Positions 26,384 through 36,240 of a stretch of 64,000 nt of DNA are shown piece by piece. A program made the position numbers and the translations under genes. Below the pieces are notes generated by a model. The model ran no database searches. It had not been told where the DNA came from and was given only the letters and a program-made list of their open reading frames with translations. Source of the stretch: an uncultured Flavobacteriaceae bacterium (GTDB lineage: Bacteria; Bacteroidota; Bacteroidia; Flavobacteriales; Flavobacteriaceae); the NCBI GenBank assembly GCA_947501845.1, contig CANMXP010000003.1:62001-126000 (forward strand), written 5' to 3'. Every line of letters begins with the position of its first letter. The stretch's first letter is position 1.

Positions 26384-27727
26384 ATGAAAAGTAATGTTGA
26401 ATCATTTTTAGACTTAGTAAAACAAAGAAATGGGCACGAACCAGAATTTTTACAAGCTGTAGAGGAAGTTGCAGAAACTGTTATTCCATATATAATAGAT
26501 AATGATATATATTATGGAAAAAATATTCTTTTAAGGATGGTCGAACCAGAACGTGTTATAACATTTAGAGTTTGTTGGGTTGATGACCAAGGAGAGATAC
26601 AGGTTAATAGAGGGTATAGAATTCAAATGAATTCCGCTATAGGCCCTTATAAAGGAGGCTTGCGTTTTCATCCGACCGTTAATATGAGTATTTTAAAATT
26701 CCTAGCGTTTGAACAAGTGTTTAAAAATAGTCTCACCACGCTACCTATGGGAGGCGGAAAAGGAGGAAGTGATTTTGACCCTAAAGGAAAGAGCGATAAT
26801 GAAATTATGCGTTTTTGTCATGCATTTATGAGTGAATTATTCAGACATATTGGTCATAATACAGATGTGCCAGCTGGAGATATAGGTGTAGGGGCTAGAG
26901 AAATTGGTTTTCTTTTTGGAATGTATAAAAAAATAAAAAATAGCTTTACAGGTGTTTTAACAGGTAAAGGGATGTCTTGGGGAGGATCATTAATTAGGCC
27001 AGAAGCAACTGGATATGGTACCGTTTATTTTGCACAAAAAATGCTTGAAAATAAAGGGGATAGCTTTGAAGGTAAAGATGTCGTAGTATCTGGTTCTGGT
27101 AATGTTGCGCAATATGCCGCAGAAAAAGCAATACAACTAGGAGGTAAAGTTTTAACACTTTCAGATTCATCAGGTTATATTTATGATGCTGAAGGAATAG
27201 ATACCGAAAAGTTGACTTTTGTGATGAAGTTAAAGAATGAGAAACGAGGAAGAATTAACGAATATATAGAAGCATATCCTAATGCCAAATTTGTAAAAGG
27301 TAAAACACCTTGGGAGGTTAAATGTGATATAGCATTACCATGTGCAACCCAAAATGAACTAAATGTAGATGATGCGAATACGCTTTTAAATAATGGTTGT
27401 ATTTGTGTAAGCGAAGGAGCAAATATGCCGTCAACTAAACAAGCTATTACTGCGTTTCATAAAGCTAAAATATTATTTGCACCTGGGAAGGCATCAAATG
27501 CAGGTGGTGTAGCTACCTCTGGTTTGGAAATGACCCAAAACTCTTTAAGGTTTAATTGGACTCGAGAAGAAGTTGATTTAAAATTAAAAGACATCATGTC
27601 CAATATTCATGACGCTTGCATTGAGTATGGAAAAGATGAAGATGGTTATATAGATTATGTTAAAGGTGCTAATATTGCTGGATTTGTAAAGGTAGCAGAT
27701 GCTATGCTAGCACAGGGTATTGTATAA
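26384..27727 (+). CDS. gdhA: Glutamate dehydrogenase (NADP+-type)
   Basis: 447 aa from the ATG at 26384, the usual length of bacterial hexameric enzymes; a GTG two codons upstream is less likely. Catalytic and substrate motifs are PYKGGLRFHPTVN, LPMGGGKGGSDFDPKGKS, DVPAGDIGVGAREIG, and the Rossmann region VVVSGSGNVAQYAAEKAI. It makes glutamate from 2-oxoglutarate and ammonium with NADPH. It is a single-gene unit with its own promoter and a strong terminator. The duplicated upstream element suggests nitrogen-related or growth-related control. Confidence 0.95.
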   Translation: MKSNVESFLDLVKQRNGHEPEFLQAVEEVAETVIPYIIDNDIYYGKNILLRMVEPERVITFRVCWVDDQGEIQVNRGYRIQMNSAIGPYKGGLRFHPTVNMSILKFLAFEQVFKNSLTTLPMGGGKGGSDFDPKGKSDNEIMRFCHAFMSELFRHIGHNTDVPAGDIGVGAREIGFLFGMYKKIKNSFTGVLTGKGMSWGGSLIRPEATGYGTVYFAQKMLENKGDSFEGKDVVVSGSGNVAQYAAEKAIQLGGKVLTLSDSSGYIYDAEGIDTEKLTFVMKLKNEKRGRINEYIEAYPNAKFVKGKTPWEVKCDIALPCATQNELNVDDANTLLNNGCICVSEGANMPSTKQAITAFHKAKILFAPGKASNAGGVATSGLEMTQNSLRFNWTREEVDLKLKDIMSNIHDACIEYGKDEDGYIDYVKGANIAGFVKVADAMLAQGIV

Positions 27728-27750
27728 TTAATCATTTAGTAAATAAACAA

Positions 27751-27786
27751 GTAAAAAAGCTTCTCATTTATGAGAAGCTTTTTTAC
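27751..27786. terminator. Bidirectional terminator after gdhA
   Basis: Perfect 16-bp arms, GTAAAAAAGCTTCTCA and TGAGAAGCTTTTTTAC, enclose a TTTA loop. It lies 23 bases past gdhA and also faces the end of the convergent oxidoreductase gene. Confidence 0.9.
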
Positions 27787-27832
27787 TTATAAATGTTATT
27801 TTTCGATTAACCATTATAGTTATATGTAAGAT

Positions 27833-29251
<1,419 letters not shown>

Positions 29252-29339
29252 TTAATGATTTTACTTTTCTCAAAAAGAGAGAGAAAATTAGCAATATACA
29301 ATATATTCATTGTTGATTTGGAGACGTGCATTGATTTGT

Positions 29340-30707
29340 CTAAAATTTGATTAAGGATTTTTTTGTTGTATAACCCAAGGTAGCGAATAATAAATAAATA
29401 GGTAGTAGGGGAACCATAAATCTTGAGGCTCCTATTAATCCAGTTAGCATAGTAATGTAAATTATAATGAACAGCATAAACCACTGTAGAGCAGGTGCAG
29501 TTTTATAATGCTTAATCCAAAATAATATGAATCCTATGACTTTGAATATGTTGAGTATTAATATTATAGGTATGAGAATGATAATAGCCAAAGGTTGTTT
29601 TTTAAAATATTTGTACGCACCCCAAATACCACCTTCATTGAAATGCTTTAGAAAACCAACTTCTTCAGCATTTTTGAATTCAAAGAAATTATAAAGATCG
29701 AATCTTCCTGGGTCGAAAAACATCTTAATACTGCCTTTAAAGTGAGCGATAGTATAACTCAAAAAGTCTTTTTTTATGTACTTCAATGTTAAACTTTTCA
29801 TTTCGTTTTGTTTATCCCTATATGTGGTTTTTTTATCAACATGATCAGAAATCATAGAATTGATTTTTAAGGCATAGTCCTCGCCATACCTATTTAAATG
29901 AAAATAATATAAGTTGTATTCTTTTAAGTTTATGTTTTGTATACTAGAGAAATCGAAACTTCCAGTTCTTTTATTATTCCAGCCCATATAAAGAAGACAA
30001 ATTCCTATTGGAATTAAAGATAATACATAGGCATATTTTATGTGTTTAGTAAACCATATACATAGAATAATATTTGGGATTATGAATAAGTAAAAGATGG
30101 GCTTTGTGAGAAATAATAAAATTACTACGATTTGAAAATATAAAAAATTGTATATATTTTTCTTGGTGAAGGCTTCGTGAAAAAAATAACATAGGAGCAC
30201 TATCAGGAATTGGAAAAGAATCTCACTCATTAAGTAGTTTGCATAAATAAATTGACTTATAGAAGTGATTAAAAAGATTATTAAAATTTTTCGGTTTATT
30301 CTTTTGTAGTAGTTTTTAAATAGTTTTATACACAAAAAAATGCTACTAATTGATAAGATATTTTGTGTCATTAGTAGTATAACTTTTGATTTTAGAAAAC
30401 ATGAAAAAATTAAAATATAAATACCATACAATGGAGGTCTTTTAGTGTAATATTCTGGATTAATGATAGACGAATTAATATCTCCAGAATAAAATTTAAA
30501 ATAGTTTTTTATGTTTTCTGCTAAGTTATAGTATTCATAAGAATCCGCTAAGAAGTAGTCGCCCAAAGAAATTTTTATGATAAAAAATATAAAGTGGATA
30601 GATAAAAGAACTATAAACAGTTTTTTAGTGTGATCAATTTTTAAATAATATTTCAAATTAGATTTAAAATGTTTATGATTATAATGTAAAGTTATGACAT
30701 TATACAT
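29340..30707 (-). CDS. Polytopic membrane protein, glycosyltransferase family 39 / ArnT-like
   Basis: 455 aa with about ten hydrophobic helices. An acidic residue pair follows the first helix (LGDYFLADSYEYYNLAENI), then a large loop and helices, as in lipid-linked-sugar transferases of the GT39/ArnT/PMT type. The end (LIGASRFMVPLLPIYLLFA) also fits: an arginine-containing motif before a late helix is common there. Acceptor and sugar are unknown. Transcription is divergent from porZ with only 53 bases between. A short frame at 29248-29484 overlaps its 3' end in another frame and is not a gene. Confidence 0.7.
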   Translation of the reverse strand: MYNVITLHYNHKHFKSNLKYYLKIDHTKKLFIVLLSIHFIFFIIKISLGDYFLADSYEYYNLAENIKNYFKFYSGDINSSIINPEYYTKRPPLYGIYILIFSCFLKSKVILLMTQNILSISSIFLCIKLFKNYYKRINRKILIIFLITSISQFIYANYLMSEILFQFLIVLLCYFFHEAFTKKNIYNFLYFQIVVILLFLTKPIFYLFIIPNIILCIWFTKHIKYAYVLSLIPIGICLLYMGWNNKRTGSFDFSSIQNINLKEYNLYYFHLNRYGEDYALKINSMISDHVDKKTTYRDKQNEMKSLTLKYIKKDFLSYTIAHFKGSIKMFFDPGRFDLYNFFEFKNAEEVGFLKHFNEGGIWGAYKYFKKQPLAIIILIPIILILNIFKVIGFILFWIKHYKTAPALQWFMLFIIIYITMLTGLIGASRFMVPLLPIYLLFATLGYTTKKSLIKF

Positions 30708-30710
30708 TAT

Positions 30711-30744
30711 TTTGAGAATTTATCGTTAGATATAAATATATTTG
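30711..30744 (+). promoter_or_regulatory. Promoter of porZ-recO operon
   Basis: TTTG (30711-30714), 22 bases, then TATATTTG (30737-30744), 16 bases before the ATG. A GGAG lies at 30755-30758, directly ahead of the start codon, which is too close for a classical ribosome-binding site. Confidence 0.65.
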
Positions 30745-30760
30745 AATTACAAACGGAGTT

Positions 30761-33103
30761 ATGGTTAAACAAGTAGTATTTTTATTAATTATATTATTAT
30801 TTCCAAAATTTCTATTCGCACAAGATTTTTCTGCGCTATGGGATGGGCATTTTTCATATAACAGCATTAAAGATGTATCGCAAGGCAATAATAAAATTTA
30901 TGCTGCATCAGAAAATGCGGTTTTTAGTCTAGATATACAAACGAACGAAATTGAAGAACTTACTACTATTAATGGGTTGTCGGGTGAAACTATTTCAACA
31001 GTCTATTATAGTGAAGTATACGGATTATTAGTCATTGGATATGAAAATGGCTTAATAGAAGTCGCTTTTGATGATGATGACAAAATTCTTTCTGTGGTCG
31101 ATATTCTTGATAAACCTACAATTCCTTCAATAGATAAAAGGATAAATCATTTTAATATCCATCAAAATTTTATATACATTTCAACAAATTATGGGATTTC
31201 GGTTTTTGATTTAGAAAGATTAGAGTTTGGAGATACGTATTTTATTGGGAATGGGGGCAGTCAAATTCAAGTCAATCAAACCACCATTTTTGGTGATTAT
31301 ATTTATGCAGCTTGTGAAGATGGAAGTGGGATTAGAAAAGCTCTTGTATCTAGTCCAAACCTTATCGATTATCAAAATTGGCAATTAATTAATTCAGGTA
31401 ACTGGTTATCAGTAGAGTCTGTAGCAGATAATTTATATGCTATAGGGACAAATAGAAGAATTTATCAAATAGTTAATGATGTTTTTACCGAAATATTTTT
31501 TTACGCCGATACACCGTTGGACATGAGATCCGCTAATGAAAATTTAATAGTAACTACACAAAATAATGTGTTTGTTTATGATGCTAATTTTAATATTACC
31601 TCTCAAGTTGCTATAGACCCTTTGTTCGATACTCAATATAATACAGCCATTATAGATTTGGAAAATATTTATATTGGAACTAAAGACTTTGGAATTTTAA
31701 AAACACCATTACCCAACCCGATAATTTTTGAAGAAATACACCCAGATGGACCATTATTAAATATCCCTTTTTCTCTCCAGGCAGAACCAAATGGTTTGTG
31801 GGTTACCTTTGGTGAGCATACTTCGTTTTATAACCCCTATCCGTTAAATAATCGTGGAATTAGCCATTTAAAAGATGAGGTTTGGAAAAATAATCAATAT
31901 GAAGAAGCTTTCGAGGCTAAATGTTTAAACAAGATAGCCATTAATCCGTTTAATCCCAATCAAGTATTTGTAAGTTCATTTTTTAGTGGGTTATTAGAGA
32001 TTAATGAAGATGTTTCAACTATTTTGTATAATGAAACAAATAGTGGATTGGAGTCTTTAATTTTACCAGGGAACCCCAATTATATTGATATACGAGTGGG
32101 GCCTTCTGCTTTTGATAATAATGGATTAATATGGACGATGACAGGTTTGGTAGATAAACCACTTAAATCGTTTAATCCTCAGAATAACCAATGGAGATCT
32201 TTTGATTTTACCAGTGTAATACCAGACATAAACCTAGGTTTTAGTGATATGGTAATTCAGAGTGATGGAGTGATTTGGATAGCGAGCTATACATATGGGC
32301 TTATTGGCTTTAAGGAAAACGGAGCAACCCCATTGTTAAAGAGCATTAGCGAAGAGGAAATAGGTTTTCCTGTTAAGCATATTCAAGCATTAGCTGTAGA
32401 TAATAGAGGGCAATTATGGATAGGAACACGTGCTGGTCTAAGAATTTTATATAATACTTTAAATTTTTTCGAAGATGATAATATTAGAGTGGAAGAAATT
32501 ATTATTGAAGAAGATGGCATAGCAAAGGAGTTGCTATTTGAGCAATTTATCACAGATATAGAGGTGGATGGATCTAACAATAAATGGATAGGCACATCAG
32601 ATTCAGGCTTGTTTTACTTTTCTTCAGACGGGCAGAAAACAATATTTCATTTTACTAAGGATAATTCGCCATTACCTTCAAATAGCATTAGAGATATTTC
32701 GCTAGATAACACTAATGGTATCGTATATATAGCTACAAGCAAAGGTTTAGTCTCTTTTCGTTCTGGAGGATCCAGCCCGTTTGAGGATTTAGAAAGCGCT
32801 TTTGTATATCCAAATCCTGTAAGGCCAACATTTAATATTGTAGATGAAAAAGTTAAGATAAAAGATATATCAGAAAATATAAATATTAAAATAACAGATA
32901 TCGAAGGTAATTTAGTTGCCGAAGCACAGTCCAGAACAAATCAGAGATATGGGGGATTCAATCTTGAAATAGATGGAGGAACTGCTTATTGGAATGGAAA
33001 AAATATGGCAAATAATATTGTTTCTTCTGGAGTCTACTTAATTATGCTTTCTGATTTAGACTCTTTTGAAACCAAAGTTTTAAAATTAATGGTTGTTAGA
33101 TAA
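30761..33103 (+). CDS. porZ: PorZ-like type IX secretion system component
   Basis: 780 aa with a signal peptide ending in LFAQ. The mature protein starts DFSALWDGHFSYNSIKDVSQ and runs through repeated blades of two seven-bladed propellers (KIYAASENAVFSLD, LWIGTRAGLRILYN, KWIGTSDSGLFYFS, VYIATSKGLVSFRS), followed by a C-terminal domain of about 90 residues (FVYPNPVRPTFN to VLKLMVVR) like a T9SS sorting domain. PorZ belongs to the attachment complex (PorU, PorV, PorQ, PorZ) that links cargo to surface polysaccharide. The stop overlaps the recO start (TAATG). Confidence 0.82.
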   Translation: MVKQVVFLLIILLFPKFLFAQDFSALWDGHFSYNSIKDVSQGNNKIYAASENAVFSLDIQTNEIEELTTINGLSGETISTVYYSEVYGLLVIGYENGLIEVAFDDDDKILSVVDILDKPTIPSIDKRINHFNIHQNFIYISTNYGISVFDLERLEFGDTYFIGNGGSQIQVNQTTIFGDYIYAACEDGSGIRKALVSSPNLIDYQNWQLINSGNWLSVESVADNLYAIGTNRRIYQIVNDVFTEIFFYADTPLDMRSANENLIVTTQNNVFVYDANFNITSQVAIDPLFDTQYNTAIIDLENIYIGTKDFGILKTPLPNPIIFEEIHPDGPLLNIPFSLQAEPNGLWVTFGEHTSFYNPYPLNNRGISHLKDEVWKNNQYEEAFEAKCLNKIAINPFNPNQVFVSSFFSGLLEINEDVSTILYNETNSGLESLILPGNPNYIDIRVGPSAFDNNGLIWTMTGLVDKPLKSFNPQNNQWRSFDFTSVIPDINLGFSDMVIQSDGVIWIASYTYGLIGFKENGATPLLKSISEEEIGFPVKHIQALAVDNRGQLWIGTRAGLRILYNTLNFFEDDNIRVEEIIIEEDGIAKELLFEQFITDIEVDGSNNKWIGTSDSGLFYFSSDGQKTIFHFTKDNSPLPSNSIRDISLDNTNGIVYIATSKGLVSFRSGGSSPFEDLESAFVYPNPVRPTFNIVDEKVKIKDISENINIKITDIEGNLVAEAQSRTNQRYGGFNLEIDGGTAYWNGKNMANNIVSSGVYLIMLSDLDSFETKVLKLMVVR

Positions 33104-33822
33104 TGCTAATTACTACAGATGCCATTGTTTTGTCCAAATTAAAATATAGAGATAACGACTTAATAGTTAAGTGCTATACGCAGCAGCTAGGGGTTATTAG
33201 TTTTTTATTAAGAGGTGTTTTAAAAAGTAAAAAGGGGCATTCTAAAGTAGCTTATTTTCAGTTACTCTCACAGTTGCAATTAATTGTTGTTTATAAGAGT
33301 AATAGATCATTGCAAGCTATAAAAGAAACTAAATTGAACCATATTTATGCAAGTTTGCACTCTAATGTTTTAAAGAGTTCCATTGTTATGTTTTTATCTG
33401 AAGTATTGTCGAATACATTAAAGGAAGAGGAAAAAAACGAAACACTTTATAGCTATATTGAAACCACACTATTGTGGCTTGATACGCATTCTGAATATTC
33501 AAATTTCCATTTATTATTTTTACTTAATTTAACTAGGTATTTGGGGTTTTACCCAGATACAAAAAATATAGATTATCCTTTTTTTAATTTGAGTGAGGGT
33601 AAATTTGAGGCAAAATCGCAGGATAGATACACTATATCTGGAGAGAATTTAACACTTTTAAAACAACTATTAGGCATAACATTTGATGCATTGTCTAATG
33701 TAGAGATTAATACTAGGCAAAGACAATCCTTTTTAAGTATGATTTTGCTATATTTTGAATTACATTTGGGGAGTTTTAAAACACCTAAGTCGTTGCAGAT
33801 ATTTAATCAAGTTTTTAATTAA
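33103..33822 (+). CDS. recO: DNA repair protein RecO
   Basis: 239 aa. The N-terminal OB-fold is clear (TTDAIVLSKLKYRDNDLIVK, then YTQQLGVISFLLRGVLKSKK) and the helical C-terminal half fits RecO. Like other Bacteroidota RecO proteins, it lacks the four zinc-binding cysteines seen in some bacteria. It loads RecA on SSB-covered single strands with RecR. The ATG overlaps the porZ stop by one base, so translation is probably coupled. Confidence 0.9.
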   Translation: MLITTDAIVLSKLKYRDNDLIVKCYTQQLGVISFLLRGVLKSKKGHSKVAYFQLLSQLQLIVVYKSNRSLQAIKETKLNHIYASLHSNVLKSSIVMFLSEVLSNTLKEEEKNETLYSYIETTLLWLDTHSEYSNFHLLFLLNLTRYLGFYPDTKNIDYPFFNLSEGKFEAKSQDRYTISGENLTLLKQLLGITFDALSNVEINTRQRQSFLSMILLYFELHLGSFKTPKSLQIFNQVFN

Positions 33823-33826
33823 AAAC

Positions 33827-36238
33827 ATGAAGTTTTTTTATACCATTTTCCTCTTTTTACTTGCTTCTATATCTTTTCAAGCACAGAATATAAAGGTTTT
33901 TAGTGAGCAAACAAAAGAACCTGTTTTTGGGGTGGCTATATATAATGTGGATAAATCGGAAAGTGTTGTCACTAATTTTAGAGGAGAGGCAGACTTAAGT
34001 AAGTTCTCGGATACAGAAATCATCTATTTTAAACATTTATCACATATTCTAAAAAAAATAACAAAACTTCAATTAGGAAACTCAAATAGGGTTTATTTAA
34101 TTTCCAATACTCAAGATTTAGAAGAGATCGTCATTTCTGCTTCAAAGTTTGAACAAAGTAAAAGAGATATTCCACAAAAAATAATTAGTATGAATACTGC
34201 AAGTATTCAATTTTCAAACCCACAAACAAGTGCAGATTTGTTAGAAAACACAGGAAAAGTTTTTATTCAAAAAAGTCAATTAGGAGGAGGAAGCCCTATG
34301 ATTAGAGGTTTTGCTACTAACAGACTATTAATCACTGTTGATGGTGTAAGAATGAATAATGCTATTTTTAGAGGAGGGAATTTACAAAATGTTATTACAA
34401 TTGATCCGTTTTCAGTTCAAAGTACAGAAGTTACATTAGGTTCTGGCTCTGTAATTTATGGAAGTGATGCTATTGGTGGTGTTATGAGTTTTTATACACA
34501 AGAACCAAAATTGTCCTATTCAGATTCATTATTATTTAAAGCAAATATTATTGCAAGGCATGCAACAGCCAGTAATGAAAAAACAGGGCATTTTGATTTT
34601 AATTTAGGATATAAAAAATGGGGATTTGTAACCAATGGAAGTTATACAAGTTTTGGAGATTTAAAAATGGGTACAAATGGACCTAGTGAGTATTTAAGAC
34701 CTGAATTTGTTTTGGTGACTAGCGCGGGAGATATTATCGCCGAAAATAATGATCCGCTAATCCAAAAATTTTCTGGGTACGATCAATTAAATATAATGCA
34801 AAAAGTTCGTTATGAACCGTATAAGAATTTAAGTTTTGATTTAGGGCTCTATTATACTAAGACATCAAATATTCCCAGATACGACCGTTTAATAAGATAT
34901 AGAAATAATGATTTACGTTCTGCTGAGTGGAATTATGGGCCGCAAAAATGGTTTATGTCTAATCTTCAGGTTACCAAATTAAGCAGTAATTCTAATTTGC
35001 ATGATAAAGTTAAAATGACTTTAGCATATCAAAATTTTCAAGAAAGTAGATTAGATAGAGATTTTCAATCTATTATTAGGAATGTTAGAGAGGAAGCAGT
35101 AGATGCTTATTCCTTTAACTTAGACTTAGAAAAAACATTGAGTCCCAAAACACAATTTTTTTATGGGCTAGAGTATGTGTATAATAAAGTTATGTCTCAT
35201 GGAAAGGAAGAAAACATAGCAACAAATAATAGCTCGCCTTCAGTTTCCAGGTACCCAAATGGAGCTAGTTGGCAATCTGCAGCGATATATTCTAGTATTA
35301 AATATAAACCTAATACTAAGTTTGTTTTTCAATCAGGTTTACGCTTTAACCACATTGTTTCCAAAGCTGATTTTAAAGAAAATAATGTCTTTTTAAATTT
35401 ACCTTTCGAATCATCTAAAAATAAAGCAGGAGCACTTACTGGAACTGCAGGTATAAGATGGTCGCCAAATAGAACCATACAATGGAAACTTAATACATCT
35501 TCTGCTTTTAGGGCACCTAATATTGATGATATTGGTAAGGTGTTTGATTCTGAACCAGGTTCGGTTGTTGTTCCCAACGAAACTTTAAGACCAGAGTATG
35601 CTTATGGTGGCGAATTAGGAGTGAAATTGGATTTCAATAAAAAGCTAATGATAGATATGAGTACGTATTACACTTACTTAAACAATGCTTTAGTACGCAG
35701 AGATTATAATTTGAATGGCAATACAGAGATTTTTTATGATGGTGAGTTAAGTCGGGTTCAAGCCATACAAAATGCTTCAAAAGCATGGATTTATGGTTTT
35801 GAAATTGGCTTAAAAGCAGCGATAACGAACCACATTGATTTAACATCGCAATACAGTATTATAGGTGGAACAGAAGAAGAAGATGCCATAGAAGTTCCCA
35901 TTCGCCATGTCGCACCTAATTTTGGAAATACACATCTAGTTTGGACATCCAAAGGATTAAAATTAGATATGTTTGCAAACTATAACAGTGAACTTTCTTT
36001 TAATCAGTTAGCCCCCTCTGAGGTTGGAAAAGATTATATCTATGCACTTGATGCTAATGGGAACCCGTACAGCCCTTCGTGGTATACATTAAATTTTAGG
36101 GCACAATGCCAAGTAAGTAACTCGACAACAATTATGGCTAGCTTAGAAAATATCACAGACCAACGCTACAGAACATATTCTTCTGGAATTGCAGCAGCAG
36201 GAAGAAACCTTATATTATCCTTAAAATATAGTCTGTAA
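33827..36238 (+). CDS. TonB-dependent outer-membrane receptor
   Basis: 803 aa from the ATG at 33827, four bases after the recO stop; the longer frame would run into recO without a signal peptide at its start. The signal peptide ends in FQAQ, followed by a short carboxypeptidase-like domain, then the plug (EEIVISASKFEQSKRDIPQK, LIRG-like MIRGFATNRLLITVDGVRMN, GSGSVIYGSDAIGGVMSFYT) and a barrel ending in LILSLKYSL. The plug pattern is that of heme/siderophore/colicin-type receptors. It shares an operon with porZ and recO; the ligand is unknown. Confidence 0.88.
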   Translation: MKFFYTIFLFLLASISFQAQNIKVFSEQTKEPVFGVAIYNVDKSESVVTNFRGEADLSKFSDTEIIYFKHLSHILKKITKLQLGNSNRVYLISNTQDLEEIVISASKFEQSKRDIPQKIISMNTASIQFSNPQTSADLLENTGKVFIQKSQLGGGSPMIRGFATNRLLITVDGVRMNNAIFRGGNLQNVITIDPFSVQSTEVTLGSGSVIYGSDAIGGVMSFYTQEPKLSYSDSLLFKANIIARHATASNEKTGHFDFNLGYKKWGFVTNGSYTSFGDLKMGTNGPSEYLRPEFVLVTSAGDIIAENNDPLIQKFSGYDQLNIMQKVRYEPYKNLSFDLGLYYTKTSNIPRYDRLIRYRNNDLRSAEWNYGPQKWFMSNLQVTKLSSNSNLHDKVKMTLAYQNFQESRLDRDFQSIIRNVREEAVDAYSFNLDLEKTLSPKTQFFYGLEYVYNKVMSHGKEENIATNNSSPSVSRYPNGASWQSAAIYSSIKYKPNTKFVFQSGLRFNHIVSKADFKENNVFLNLPFESSKNKAGALTGTAGIRWSPNRTIQWKLNTSSAFRAPNIDDIGKVFDSEPGSVVVPNETLRPEYAYGGELGVKLDFNKKLMIDMSTYYTYLNNALVRRDYNLNGNTEIFYDGELSRVQAIQNASKAWIYGFEIGLKAAITNHIDLTSQYSIIGGTEEEDAIEVPIRHVAPNFGNTHLVWTSKGLKLDMFANYNSELSFNQLAPSEVGKDYIYALDANGNPYSPSWYTLNFRAQCQVSNSTTIMASLENITDQRYRTYSSGIAAAGRNLILSLKYSL

Positions 36239-36240
36239 AA

